From Candidatus Shikimatogenerans bostrichidophilus (GTDB lineage: Bacteria; Bacteroidota; Bacteroidia; Flavobacteriales; Blattabacteriaceae): a DNA stretch of 16,553 bases. The stretch is from the NCBI GenBank assembly GCA_029851325.1, contig CP099830.1, positions 152,001-168,553 of the forward strand. The letters are read 5' to 3'. Each line of letters opens with the position of its first letter. The stretch's first letter is position 1. The translations under genes were made by a program, and so were the position numbers. Of the stretch, positions 8,743 through 16,153 are shown piece after piece. A model generated the notes under the pieces. It was not told the DNA's origin and ran no database searches. It was given only the letters and a program-made list of their open reading frames with translations.

Positions 8743-9015
8743 TTATTTTTTATTTTTTTTAGGATTAATTGGACTTATTGAAACATAAGTTCTTTTTTTC
8801 CCTTTAATATATTTTACAATTCCATAAATTTTAGAATGAATAGTATAATCTCTACTTATATATGTATTTTCCCCAATATAATATTTATTCCCTCTTTGTC
8901 TTAATAGTATTTGTCCAGGTTTTATGTAATTTCCATTATATTTTTTAATACCCAATCTTTTTCCTATAGAATCTCTACCATTTTTAGTACTACCAACCCC
9001 TTTTTTATGTGCCAT
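8743..9015 (-). CDS. rpmA: 50S ribosomal protein L27
   Basis: Large-subunit ribosomal protein whose N-terminal tail reaches the peptidyl-transferase centre. The 90 residues include the hallmark start MAHKKGVGSTKNGRDS and the conserved GKRLGIKKYNG and PGQILLRQRGNKYY segments. The N-terminus begins directly with mature-type MAHKKG, so no cleavable leader is apparent. The start codon lies inside the end of rplU (11-nt overlap, 9005-9015), consistent with the near-universal rplU-rpmA pair and with translational coupling. Confidence 0.98.
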   Translation of the reverse strand: MAHKKGVGSTKNGRDSIGKRLGIKKYNGNYIKPGQILLRQRGNKYYIGENTYISRDYTIHSKIYGIVKYIKGKKRTYVSISPINPKKNKK

Positions 9016-9334
9016 TTTTTTTAATTGAAATTATTTTTAATTTTGTTATTTGTTGTCTATGTCCCCTTTTAATTTTATATCCTTTTCTTTTTTTTTTTTT
9101 AAATATAATTATTTTTTTATTTTTTAAATGATTAACTATTATAGTTTTAACTATAAATTGTTTTAAATATGGATTACCTATTAAAACATTATTAAATTTA
9201 TTAACAATTAATAATATTTTTTTAATATTTAATTTAGTATTTATATTTAAGTTTAATTTATTTACATAGATATATTTTTTAGGATATACTAAATATTGAT
9301 TGTTTTTTAATAGAACAATAGCTTTTTTATACAT
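9005..9334 (-). CDS. rplU: 50S ribosomal protein L21
   Basis: Large-subunit 23S rRNA-binding protein of 109 residues. The start at 9334 (MYKKAIVLLKNNQYLV) lines up with the usual L21 N-terminus. A longer frame reaches 9403, but those 23 residues lie wholly inside glyS and have no L21 character. The C-terminal RNA-binding signature KRKGYKIKRGHRQQITKLKI is clear. A 13-nt A-run on the coding strand (T at 9088-9100) precedes it and encodes FKKKKRKG. The gene overlaps glyS by 8 nt upstream and rpmA by 11 nt downstream. Confidence 0.95.
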   Translation of the reverse strand: MYKKAIVLLKNNQYLVYPKKYIYVNKLNLNINTKLNIKKILLIVNKFNNVLIGNPYLKQFIVKTIIVNHLKNKKIIIFKKKKRKGYKIKRGHRQQITKLKIISIKKNGT

Positions 9335-10751
9335 TTTTAATATATTTTTTAAAAAAAAAAGATATATCAAATTCCTTTTTAAAAAAATTATATAATAAAT
9401 CAATTTTACATCTTATCTGTTTCATATCATCTCTATTTCTTATAGTAACTGTTTCATTTAATATACTGGTTTTATCTATAGTTACACAAAAAGGAGTCCC
9501 TATCGCATCTTGAATTCTATATCTTTTTCCTATTGAATATTTATCATCATAAACTATATTAAATTTATATTTTAAATTATTAAAAATTTTTTTAGAAATA
9601 TTTACAATTCTATTATTTGTTTTTATTAATGGAAAAATTGCAACTTTAATAGGAGCTATGAATTTTGGTAATTTTAAAAAAATTCTTTTTTTTTCTATAA
9701 CTATAGATTTACACAATATAGAATAAAAAACTCTATCTAAACCTAATGAAGTTTCTATAACATAAGGAAAATATTCTTTTTTATTTTTAAAATCATAAAT
9801 AGTTAATTTTTTATTAGTATTGTTTTGATGGTTTTTTAAATCAAAACTTTTTCTAAAGTGTATTCCTTCTAATTCTTTAAACTTTTTTATATATTTAAAT
9901 TCTATATCTGTAGCATAAGTTGTATAATGTGATAATTTTTTATGTTTTTTAATTTTATAATATTCAACCCCTAATTTAAAAAATTTATGCCAAATTAATC
10001 TACTTTTTAACCAATATTTATACCAATAATTTTCTTCCCCAGGATAAATAAAAAATTGCATTTCCATTTGTTCAAATTCTTTAGTTCTAAAAATAAATTC
10101 TTTAGTTATTATTTCATTTCTAAAAGATTTTCCTATTTGAGCAATTCCAAAAGGTATTTTAACTCTAGTTGAATTTATAACATTTTTTAAATTTATAAAA
10201 ATTCCTTGAGCTGTTTCTGGCCTTAAATATGTGTAAATTCTATGTTTTAAAGAATTTATTTTTGTTTTAAACATTAAATTTATTTTTTTTATTTTTAAAT
10301 TATTAAATAATAATTTATGTTTTTTTAAAATTTTATTTAATTTTTTTTTTATCTCTTTCCCTTTTTTTAATTTTAATAATTTAATAAATTTTTTTTTTAT
10401 TTTTTTTTTATAACGGGGTTTTATTTTATTTAATATTAAAATTAAAAATTTTTCTAAATCATAAATTTTATTATCTTTTTTTATAAAAAATTCATTAAAA
10501 TTTTTATAATGTCCAGAAGATTTCCATACATTTTTATTCATTAAGATAGAAGTATCTATTCCTACTATATTGTCTCTATATTTAACCATATATTCCCACC
10601 AGAATACTTTTATATTATTTTTCATTTCCACTCCATAAGGACCATAGTCATATACACCTTTTATTCCATTATATATTTCACTAGAATTATAAATAAAACC
10701 ATATAATTTAGCATGATTTATTATTTTATTTAATTTGTCTTTTTTTTTCAT
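9327..10751 (-). CDS. glyS: Glycyl-tRNA synthetase (single-chain class II type)
   Basis: Charges tRNA-Gly. The 474 residues belong to the homodimeric GlyRS type, not the alpha/beta tetramer. Near the N-terminus the segment KVFWWEYMVKYRDNIVGID is conserved, and LRPETAQGIF marks the catalytic domain. Motif 2 is FRNE (210-213) with the following RTKEFEQMEMQFF, and motif 3 is GLDR (337-340) in ETSLGLDRVF. The anticodon-binding domain closes the protein (QDAIGTPFCVTID, TVTIRNRDDMKQ). The start at 10751 (MKKKDKLNKI) was chosen because the frame extends further upstream only into the tRNA-Phe gene, where coding is implausible. A Lys-rich, low-complexity stretch before NLMFKT replaces a more complex insertion in relatives. 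The ATG lies 18 nt after the 3' end of tRNA-Phe. Confidence 0.95.
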   Translation of the reverse strand: MKKKDKLNKIINHAKLYGFIYNSSEIYNGIKGVYDYGPYGVEMKNNIKVFWWEYMVKYRDNIVGIDTSILMNKNVWKSSGHYKNFNEFFIKKDNKIYDLEKFLILILNKIKPRYKKKIKKKFIKLLKLKKGKEIKKKLNKILKKHKLLFNNLKIKKINLMFKTKINSLKHRIYTYLRPETAQGIFINLKNVINSTRVKIPFGIAQIGKSFRNEIITKEFIFRTKEFEQMEMQFFIYPGEENYWYKYWLKSRLIWHKFFKLGVEYYKIKKHKKLSHYTTYATDIEFKYIKKFKELEGIHFRKSFDLKNHQNNTNKKLTIYDFKNKKEYFPYVIETSLGLDRVFYSILCKSIVIEKKRIFLKLPKFIAPIKVAIFPLIKTNNRIVNISKKIFNNLKYKFNIVYDDKYSIGKRYRIQDAIGTPFCVTIDKTSILNETVTIRNRDDMKQIRCKIDLLYNFFKKEFDISFFFKKYIKNV

Positions 10752-10769
10752 AAAAAAAAAAATTATATA

Positions 10770-10842
<73 letters not shown>

Positions 10843-10854
10843 AAGAAAATAACA

Positions 10855-11592
10855 CTAATATTCTAGTTTTATTATATTATAATTATTTATATTTATATTA
10901 TTTAAATAATATAAATATTTTTTTAAATTAATATTAATTCTTTCTAAAAAATTTTTATCTATCCTTTTATTATTATAATATTTATTAATATTATATATTT
11001 TATTTTCTTTATTTAATAATTCATTACCTATAAGATCTAGACTTATATATTTAATAATTTTTTTATTAATTTTCTTATTCTTTTTTTTTATATTATAACC
11101 AACTAAAGAAGATAATTTATAATTATAATGATTATAATTATAAATATAATCTGCTTTTATAGAAAAAAAATTTTTAATAATAATTTTATCTTTAAACATT
11201 ATACTTTTATCTAATAATACATTTTTTATAGTTATGTCTTTATTAATTTTACTATTTAAAATTTGAGAAATATTTTTACAATTATTATTAATTGAAATTT
11301 TTAAAATTTTTTTTAATAATTTAAATAAAATTTTATTATTTGAAGCCTCTTCTGATTTAACATTTAGCTGTATAATATGCCCTAAATTCTTGCTTTTATT
11401 TATTTTAGAATATACTAGGCCATATTTTAAATTATTATCGTTTATTTTAATGTTATTTGATTTTTCTCTTAAATATTCTATTGCTTTATTTATATCCCAG
11501 TTATTTCTTTTTAAAGCATTTTTACAGTAAATAAGACTAAATTTCGTAAAAGATCTAAGTTTTAATATTTTTTTTAATATTTTTTTCTTCAT
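10855..11592 (-). CDS. tsf: Elongation factor Ts
   Basis: Nucleotide-exchange factor for EF-Tu. The 245 residues are on the short side (family usually about 280 or more). The N-terminal UBA-like domain is clear: KLRSFTKFSLIYCKNAL aligns with the usual LR..TGAGMMDCKKAL, followed by NNWDINKAIEYLREKS. The core is very diverged. Where EF-Ts normally has the EF-Tu contact TDFVA, this protein reads SEEASNN (residues 80-86). The C-terminal half is Asn/Lys/Ile-rich and hard to align. The identity rests on the N-terminal domain and on the conserved position directly after rpsB. The start at 11592 fits the family and puts the first 38 nt inside rpsB. The stop is TAG. Confidence 0.9.
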   Translation of the reverse strand: MKKKILKKILKLRSFTKFSLIYCKNALKRNNWDINKAIEYLREKSNNIKINDNNLKYGLVYSKINKSKNLGHIIQLNVKSEEASNNKILFKLLKKILKISINNNCKNISQILNSKINKDITIKNVLLDKSIMFKDKIIIKNFFSIKADYIYNYNHYNYKLSSLVGYNIKKKNKKINKKIIKYISLDLIGNELLNKENKIYNINKYYNNKRIDKNFLERININLKKYLYYLNNININNYNIIKLEY

Positions 11593-12310
11593 TTTTCTTT
11601 AAATTAAGTTTTCTTTTTTTTAATCCTTTAATTATAGATTTAGTTAATCCTTTTAAAATAAAATTTATAGATGTTGATAAATCGTCGTTTGCAGGAATTG
11701 GATAATCTATATTATTAGGATTAGAATCTGTATCTACTATACCTATAGTATAAATAGATCTTTTAAATGCTTCTTTTACTGCTATATGCTCTTTTTTTAC
11801 ATCTACTATTATTATAGCCATAGGCAATCTATTCATATTAAAAATAGTACCAAATTTTTTATTTATTTTATTATATTTTCTATTCATAAATAACTTTTCT
11901 TTTTTAGATAAATATTTATAAATAGTTTTTTTCTGCGTTTTTAATAATTTTTTTTTCTTAATAGATAGTCTAGTATTCTTTATATTTGTTAACAATCCAG
12001 CAGGCCATTTATAATTAATATAAGGCATTCTTACCTTTTTGGCATATTTTTCTATTAAAAGTTGTATTTGTTTTTTAGTACCTACATATAATATCATTCC
12101 TCCAATAGAAGCACATTCTTTTAAAAATTTTTGAGCTCTTCTTTTATATTTTAAAATTTTAAAAGGATTTATAATGTCAAATTGTTTATTGTTAAACAAA
12201 ATGAATTTAGCCATTTTAGGATGTCTACTTGAATTATTATGCCCTACTACTATTTTATTTTTATATAATTTTTTTAATATTTTTTTATATTTTTTATTTT
12301 TATTTAACAT
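11555..12310 (-). CDS. rpsB: 30S ribosomal protein S2
   Basis: Small-subunit protein of 251 residues, a normal length. Family landmarks are VVGHNNSSRHPKMAKFIL (usually GHxxxxWNPKM), IINPFKILK, a GGMILYVGTKKQ segment, KWPAGLLTN (usually RWPGGMLTN), and the C-terminal VDTDSNPNNIDYPIPANDD followed by the SINFIL helix. The last roughly 14 residues are a Lys/Asn extension, encoded in the stretch that also starts tsf in another frame. It lies 5 nt after rpsI in the conserved rplM-rpsI-rpsB-tsf order. Confidence 0.97.
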   Translation of the reverse strand: MLNKNKKYKKILKKLYKNKIVVGHNNSSRHPKMAKFILFNNKQFDIINPFKILKYKRRAQKFLKECASIGGMILYVGTKKQIQLLIEKYAKKVRMPYINYKWPAGLLTNIKNTRLSIKKKKLLKTQKKTIYKYLSKKEKLFMNRKYNKINKKFGTIFNMNRLPMAIIIVDVKKEHIAVKEAFKRSIYTIGIVDTDSNPNNIDYPIPANDDLSTSINFILKGLTKSIIKGLKKRKLNLKKNEEKNIKKNIKT

Positions 12311-12315
12311 AAAAA

Positions 12316-12726
12316 TTAACGTTTTGAAAATTGAAATTTTTTTCTAGATTTTTTTCTACCAAATTTTTTTCTTTCTACTTTTCTAGAATCTCTAGTTAAT
12401 AATTTATTTTTTTTTAAAATATTTAAATTATCTTTATTTATTATACATAAAGCTCTAGAAATACCTAAAATTATTGATTCTAGTTGTCCTTTATATCCCC
12501 CTCCTCTTACTTTTATATTAATATCTAAATTTTTATTTAAATTATTAGTAATTAATAATGGTAAATATATTCTATTTTTTAAATATTTATTACTTATAAA
12601 ATATTTTGTTATAGTTTTATTATTTATTTTAATATTATTTTGTCCGTTTAAATGTTTGTTTTCTTTAATATAAATTCTAGCAATAGAACTTTTTCGTCTG
12701 CCTATTGTATGATAATATTTATTCAT
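12316..12726 (-). CDS. rpsI: 30S ribosomal protein S9
   Basis: Small-subunit protein whose C-terminal tail reaches the P-site tRNA. The 136 residues start with YYHTIGRRKSSIARIYI. They contain the core VRGGGYKGQLESIILGISRAL and LLTRDSRKVERKKFGRKKSR, and end in the expected basic tail QFSKR. The usual LxxYF segment appears as ITKYF. The gene starts 3 nt after the rplM stop, consistent with co-transcription. Confidence 0.98.
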   Translation of the reverse strand: MNKYYHTIGRRKSSIARIYIKENKHLNGQNNIKINNKTITKYFISNKYLKNRIYLPLLITNNLNKNLDINIKVRGGGYKGQLESIILGISRALCIINKDNLNILKKNKLLTRDSRKVERKKFGRKKSRKKFQFSKR

Positions 12727-12729
12727 AAG

Positions 12730-13164
12730 CTATATTTTAATTTTTTTTATTAAATTCATTTTATTATATTTATTATCTTTATAAATATATATATTTTTTT
12801 TTGCATGTTCTCCTAATATATTTTTAGGTAACATTCTATATAAAGATAGTTTTATTAATAAACATGGATTTTTTTTTAATAAATAAGACATTGAATATTT
12901 CTTTTTATTACCTATATATCCTGTATATTTATAATAAATTTTTTTTTTAATTTTTTTTTTATTAAATTTTATTTTATTAGCATTTATTATTATTATATTA
13001 TTAAGATAATTATAATTAGGAGTATATGTAGGTGAATGTTTTCCTATTAAATATTTAATAGTTTTAGAACACAATCGACCTAATATTTGGTTTTTAGCAT
13101 TTATTAAATAATTTTTTGGTTTTTTTTTTATAAAAAATTTTGTTTTTAAACTTAAATATATCAT
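12730..13164 (-). CDS. rplM: 50S ribosomal protein L13
   Basis: Early-assembling large-subunit protein of 144 residues. Diagnostic segments are YLINAKNQILGRLCSKTIKYL, GKHSPTYTPNYN, IIIINANKIKF, YYKYTGYIG and LYRMLPKNILGEHAKKNIYIY (usually V.GMLPKN.LGR). It is the first gene of the minus-strand run, and its promoter must lie in the 69-bp spacer shared with divergent dnaK. The stop is TAG. Confidence 0.97.
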   Translation of the reverse strand: MIYLSLKTKFFIKKKPKNYLINAKNQILGRLCSKTIKYLIGKHSPTYTPNYNYLNNIIIINANKIKFNKKKIKKKIYYKYTGYIGNKKKYSMSYLLKKNPCLLIKLSLYRMLPKNILGEHAKKNIYIYKDNKYNKMNLIKKIKI

Positions 13165-13233
13165 TTTATATAATTTTTTTTATAATTTATTAATATATAA
13201 TAAATAATATTATTAAATAATTAAATTAAAAAT
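13165..13233. promoter_or_regulatory. Divergent promoter spacer rplM / dnaK
   Basis: A 69-bp spacer of pure A/T sequence between two outward-facing start codons. It must serve the ribosomal-protein run on one side and dnaK on the other. I see no TTTG/TAnnTTTG pair, no CIRCE-like inverted repeat (consensus TTAGCACTC-N9-GAGTGCTAA) and no Shine-Dalgarno sequence. Only an A-rich leader precedes the dnaK ATG. Confidence 0.4.
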
Positions 13234-15123
13234 ATGAATAATAAAATTATAGGTATTGATTTAGGTACTACAAATTCTTGTGTAGCTGTTATGGAAGGGA
13301 AAGATCCAATAGTAATACCTAATTCTGAAGGTAAAAGAACTACTCCATCTATAGTAGCTTTTACTGAAAATAATATAAAAAAAATAGGAGATCCAGCAAA
13401 AAGACAAGCTGTTACTAATCCTAAAAAAACTATATATTCTATAAAAAGATTTATAGGAAGAAAATATAATGAAGTTGTAAATGAAATTAAAAATTTTCCT
13501 TATATAATAAAAAAAGGAAAAAATAATACACCATGTGTAGAAATAGAAGATAAATTATATACTCCACAAGAAATTTCTGCAATTATATTACAAAAATTAA
13601 AAAAAGATGCAGAACAATACTTAGGGTATAAAATTAAAAAGGCCGTAATTACTGTTCCAGCATATTTTAATGATGCACAAAGACAAGCAACTAAAGAAGC
13701 AGGAGAAATTGCAGGATTAAAAGTTGAAAGAATCATTAATGAACCTACATCTGCATCATTAGCTTATGGATTAGATAAAACAAATAAAAATAAAAAAATT
13801 GCAGTATTTGATTTAGGAGGTGGTACTTTTGACATATCTATTTTAGAATTAGGAGATGGAGTTTTTGAAGTATTATCTACAAATGGAGATACATATTTAG
13901 GAGGAGATGATTTTGATCAAGTTATCATAAATTGGTTATATGAAGATTTTTATAAAAAAGAAAAAATAGATTTAAAAAAAGATCCTATAGCACATCAAAG
14001 ATTAAAAGAAGCAGCTGAGAAAGCTAAAATAGAATTATCTTCAAGTCCACAAACAGAAATAAATTTACCATATATAACTGCTAGTAGTAGTGGACCTAAA
14101 CATTTAATAAAAACACTTACTAAATCTAAATTTGAAAAATTATCATATGACTTAATTAAAAGAACTATTTTACCTTGTAAAAAGGCATTAAAAGATGCAA
14201 AATTAAAGTTAAGTGATATAGATGAAGTTATATTAGTAGGTGGTTCTACAAGAATTCCTAAAATACAAGAAGAAGTTGAAAAATATTTCAATAAAAAACC
14301 TTCTAAAGGAGTAAATCCTGATGAAGTAGTAGCTATTGGGGCTGCTATTCAAGGAGGTGTTTTAGTAGGGGATGTAAAAGATGTACTATTATTAGATGTT
14401 ACTCCTTTATCTTTAGGAATTGAAACATTAGGAGGAGTATTTACTAAATTAATTGAAGCAAACACTACTATTCCTTCTAAAAAATCTGAAATTTTTTCTA
14501 CAGCTGTTGATAATCAATCAACTGTAACAATAAGAGTAGGACAAGGAGAAAGACCTATGTTCGAAGATAATAAAGAAATAGGTCGATTTGATTTAATAAA
14601 TATTCCACTAGCTCCTAGAGGGGTTCCACAAATAGAAGTTACTTTTGATATAGATGCAAATGGAATTTTAAATGTTTCTGCTATGGATAAGGGAACAGGT
14701 AAATCACAATCTATAAAAATTGAACCTTCTTCTGGGTTGTCACAAGAAGATATAGAAAAAATGAAAAGAGAAGCAGTAGAAAATGAAATAAAAGATAATA
14801 AAATTAAAAAAGAAATAGAAAAATTAAATATGACAGATTCTTTAATTTTTCAAACTGAAAAACAATTATTAGAAAATAAAGATAAAATTTCTGAAAAAAA
14901 TAGAAAAAAAATAAAAAAAGTTTTAAAAAAATTAAAATCTGCTTATAATAAAAAAAATATTATAGATATTGATACATATACTAAAGAATTAAATGATATT
15001 TGGGCACAAATATCTAGAGAATTATATAATAACCCTAAAAATAATACTAATAATAAAGAAGACAATAAAAATAATGATAAAGAAGATATACAAGAAGCTG
15101 ATTATGAAGAAGTAAAAAAATAA
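13234..15123 (+). CDS. dnaK: Chaperone DnaK (Hsp70)
   Basis: ATP-dependent protein-folding chaperone, full length at 629 residues. ATPase signatures are [14 protein letters not shown] at the N-terminus, [10 protein letters not shown] (191-200) and [11 protein letters not shown] (332-342). The hydrophobic interdomain linker is VLLLDV (384-389), followed by [12 protein letters not shown] of the substrate-binding domain, a Lys/Glu-rich helical lid and an acidic tail ending in EEVKK (compare the family's EEVK end). Sequence conservation is far higher than in neighbouring genes, and there are no A-runs beyond about 8, which suggests strong selection. Abundant chaperone is a known hallmark of symbionts with many mildly destabilised proteins. 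grpE and dnaJ are not in the window. Confidence 0.99.
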   Translation: MNNKIIGIDLGTTNSCVAVMEGKDPIVIPNSEGKRTTPSIVAFTENNIKKIGDPAKRQAVTNPKKTIYSIKRFIGRKYNEVVNEIKNFPYIIKKGKNNTPCVEIEDKLYTPQEISAIILQKLKKDAEQYLGYKIKKAVITVPAYFNDAQRQATKEAGEIAGLKVERIINEPTSASLAYGLDKTNKNKKIAVFDLGGGTFDISILELGDGVFEVLSTNGDTYLGGDDFDQVIINWLYEDFYKKEKIDLKKDPIAHQRLKEAAEKAKIELSSSPQTEINLPYITASSSGPKHLIKTLTKSKFEKLSYDLIKRTILPCKKALKDAKLKLSDIDEVILVGGSTRIPKIQEEVEKYFNKKPSKGVNPDEVVAIGAAIQGGVLVGDVKDVLLLDVTPLSLGIETLGGVFTKLIEANTTIPSKKSEIFSTAVDNQSTVTIRVGQGERPMFEDNKEIGRFDLINIPLAPRGVPQIEVTFDIDANGILNVSAMDKGTGKSQSIKIEPSSGLSQEDIEKMKREAVENEIKDNKIKKEIEKLNMTDSLIFQTEKQLLENKDKISEKNRKKIKKVLKKLKSAYNKKNIIDIDTYTKELNDIWAQISRELYNNPKNNTNNKEDNKNNDKEDIQEADYEEVKK

Positions 15124-15135
15124 AATATAATAATT

Positions 15136-15181
15136 TTTTATATTTAACTGTATAATTTACTTAATACAGTTAAATATAAAA
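15136..15181. terminator. Perfect 18-bp inverted repeat between dnaK and tRNA-Arg, probable bidirectional 3'-end hairpin
   Basis: Arms 15136-15153 and 15164-15181 are perfectly complementary over 18 bp, with a 10-nt loop (15154-15163). The stem has two G-C pairs (15148/15169 and 15150/15167). It lies 12 nt after the dnaK stop, and on the minus strand it starts directly at the discriminator base of tRNA-Arg. There is no clear T-run outside the stem on either strand, so a classical intrinsic terminator is uncertain. An RNA-stabilising 3' end is an alternative. Confidence 0.65.
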
Positions 15182-15255
15182 TAACCTCGAAAGGATTCGA
15201 ACCCTTAACCTTCTGATCCGTAGTCAGATGCTCTATCCATTTGAGCTACGAGGTC
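15182..15255 (-). tRNA. tRNA-Arg(ACG)
   Basis: A 74-nt cloverleaf on the minus strand. The acceptor stem GACCTCG/CGAGGTT has a G1-U72 wobble. The D arm is GCTC/GAGC, and the anticodon stem TCTGA/TCAGA carries loop CTACGGA (anticodon ACG, expected to be edited to ICG by TadA). The variable loop is AGGTT, and the T arm AAGGG/CCTTT holds TTCGAAT. The discriminator is A and CCA is not encoded. It lies between two plus-strand genes and so needs its own promoter within 15256-15292 or inside the downstream gene. Confidence 0.95.
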
Positions 15256-15262
15256 TAAAATT

Positions 15263-15299
15263 ATTTCATATATAATAAATATAAGATAATATATGAAAT
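15263..15299. promoter_or_regulatory. 11-bp inverted repeat covering the start codon of the 5'-3' exonuclease gene
   Basis: Arms ATTTCATATAT (15263-15273) and ATATATGAAAT (15289-15299) are perfect complements around a 15-nt loop. The right arm contains the ATG at 15293. It lies in the divergent spacer that must also hold the tRNA-Arg promoter. An 11-bp AT repeat is expected by chance several times in DNA of this composition, so a function is speculative. Confidence 0.3.
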
Positions 15300-16153
15300 T
15301 AATAAATGATAAAAGACTATTTTTAATAGATTCTTTTATATATATATATAAATATTATTTTTATTATAAAAAATATTTAAAAGACAAATGTATTATTTTA
15401 GGTTTCATAAATTTTATATTAAATATCTTAATTAAAAAAAAACCTACATATATTATTGTAGTTTTTGATAGTAAATTAAAAAATAATTATAAAAAAAAAT
15501 ATTTTATAAATTATAAAATTAATAGAAGAAAACCAAAATTTAATTTAAAAAAAAATTTATTAAAAATTAAATATCTATTAAAATTATTTAAAATACCATA
15601 TTATTCTATAAATAATATAGAAGCCGATGATATTATAGGTAGTTTAATATATAATAGTGAAAAATATGGCAATATTAACTATATATACACAGAAGATAAA
15701 GATTATTATCAATTAATATCTAATAGAACTTTTATAATTAAAAAAAAAAATATAATTGGGATTGATTATATATTAGGTAAATATAATATAAATTATACTG
15801 AACAGTATATAGATTTAATTAGTTTTATAGGAGATAAAAGTGATAATTTATCAGGAGTTCCATATATAGGAATTAAAACTGCAAGTAAATTGTTAAAAAA
15901 ATATAATTCTATTGAAAATATTTATTTAAATATTAATAAAATAAATCCAATAATAAAAAAAAGGATAATAAATTATAAATATTTAGTCTTTTTATATAAA
16001 AAAATTATTAAAATAAATAAAAAAATAAAACTAAAAAAAAATGTTATACGTAGTAGATTAAAAATAAATAAAAATAAAATTATTGAAATTTTAAATAAAA
16101 TAGATAGGAATTTTTTCAAAAAAAAATATATTTTTTTTAATAAATATATATGA
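15293..16153 (+). CDS. 5'-3' exonuclease (FEN domain of DNA polymerase I, stand-alone)
   Basis: Structure-specific 5' nuclease expected to remove RNA primers and flaps. The 286 residues match only the N-terminal domain of PolA; the 3'-5' exonuclease and polymerase domains (about 600 further residues) are absent. The metal-binding acids of the family are visible: D13 (LIDSF), D59 (VVFDSK), E110/D112/D113 (EADDIIGS), D135/D137 (EDKDYY) and D181/D184 (GDKSDN). The helix-hairpin-helix GVPYIGIKTASKLLKKY follows (188-204). The next gene starts 4 nt before the stop (ATGA overlap), so the shortness is not caused by a late frameshift within the window. It is either a truncated polA or an ancestral stand-alone exonuclease; I favour truncation. 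The stop is TGA. Confidence 0.9.
   Translation: MKLINDKRLFLIDSFIYIYKYYFYYKKYLKDKCIILGFINFILNILIKKKPTYIIVVFDSKLKNNYKKKYFINYKINRRKPKFNLKKNLLKIKYLLKLFKIPYYSINNIEADDIIGSLIYNSEKYGNINYIYTEDKDYYQLISNRTFIIKKKNIIGIDYILGKYNINYTEQYIDLISFIGDKSDNLSGVPYIGIKTASKLLKKYNSIENIYLNINKINPIIKKRIINYKYLVFLYKKIIKINKKIKLKKNVIRSRLKINKNKIIEILNKIDRNFFKKKYIFFNKYI

Noticed and set aside
9335..9403. N-terminal extension of L21 to 9403.
   Set aside because: It lies entirely inside glyS and lacks L21 similarity; MYKKAIV at 9334 is the typical start.
13165..13233. CIRCE or other heat-shock operator upstream of dnaK.
   Set aside because: The 69-bp spacer is pure A/T and contains no match to TTAGCACTC/GAGTGCTAA.
13500..14291. 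Two minus-strand open frames within dnaK (13500-13736 and 13995-14291).
   Set aside because: They are antisense shadows of a highly conserved chaperone gene and show no recognisable protein features.
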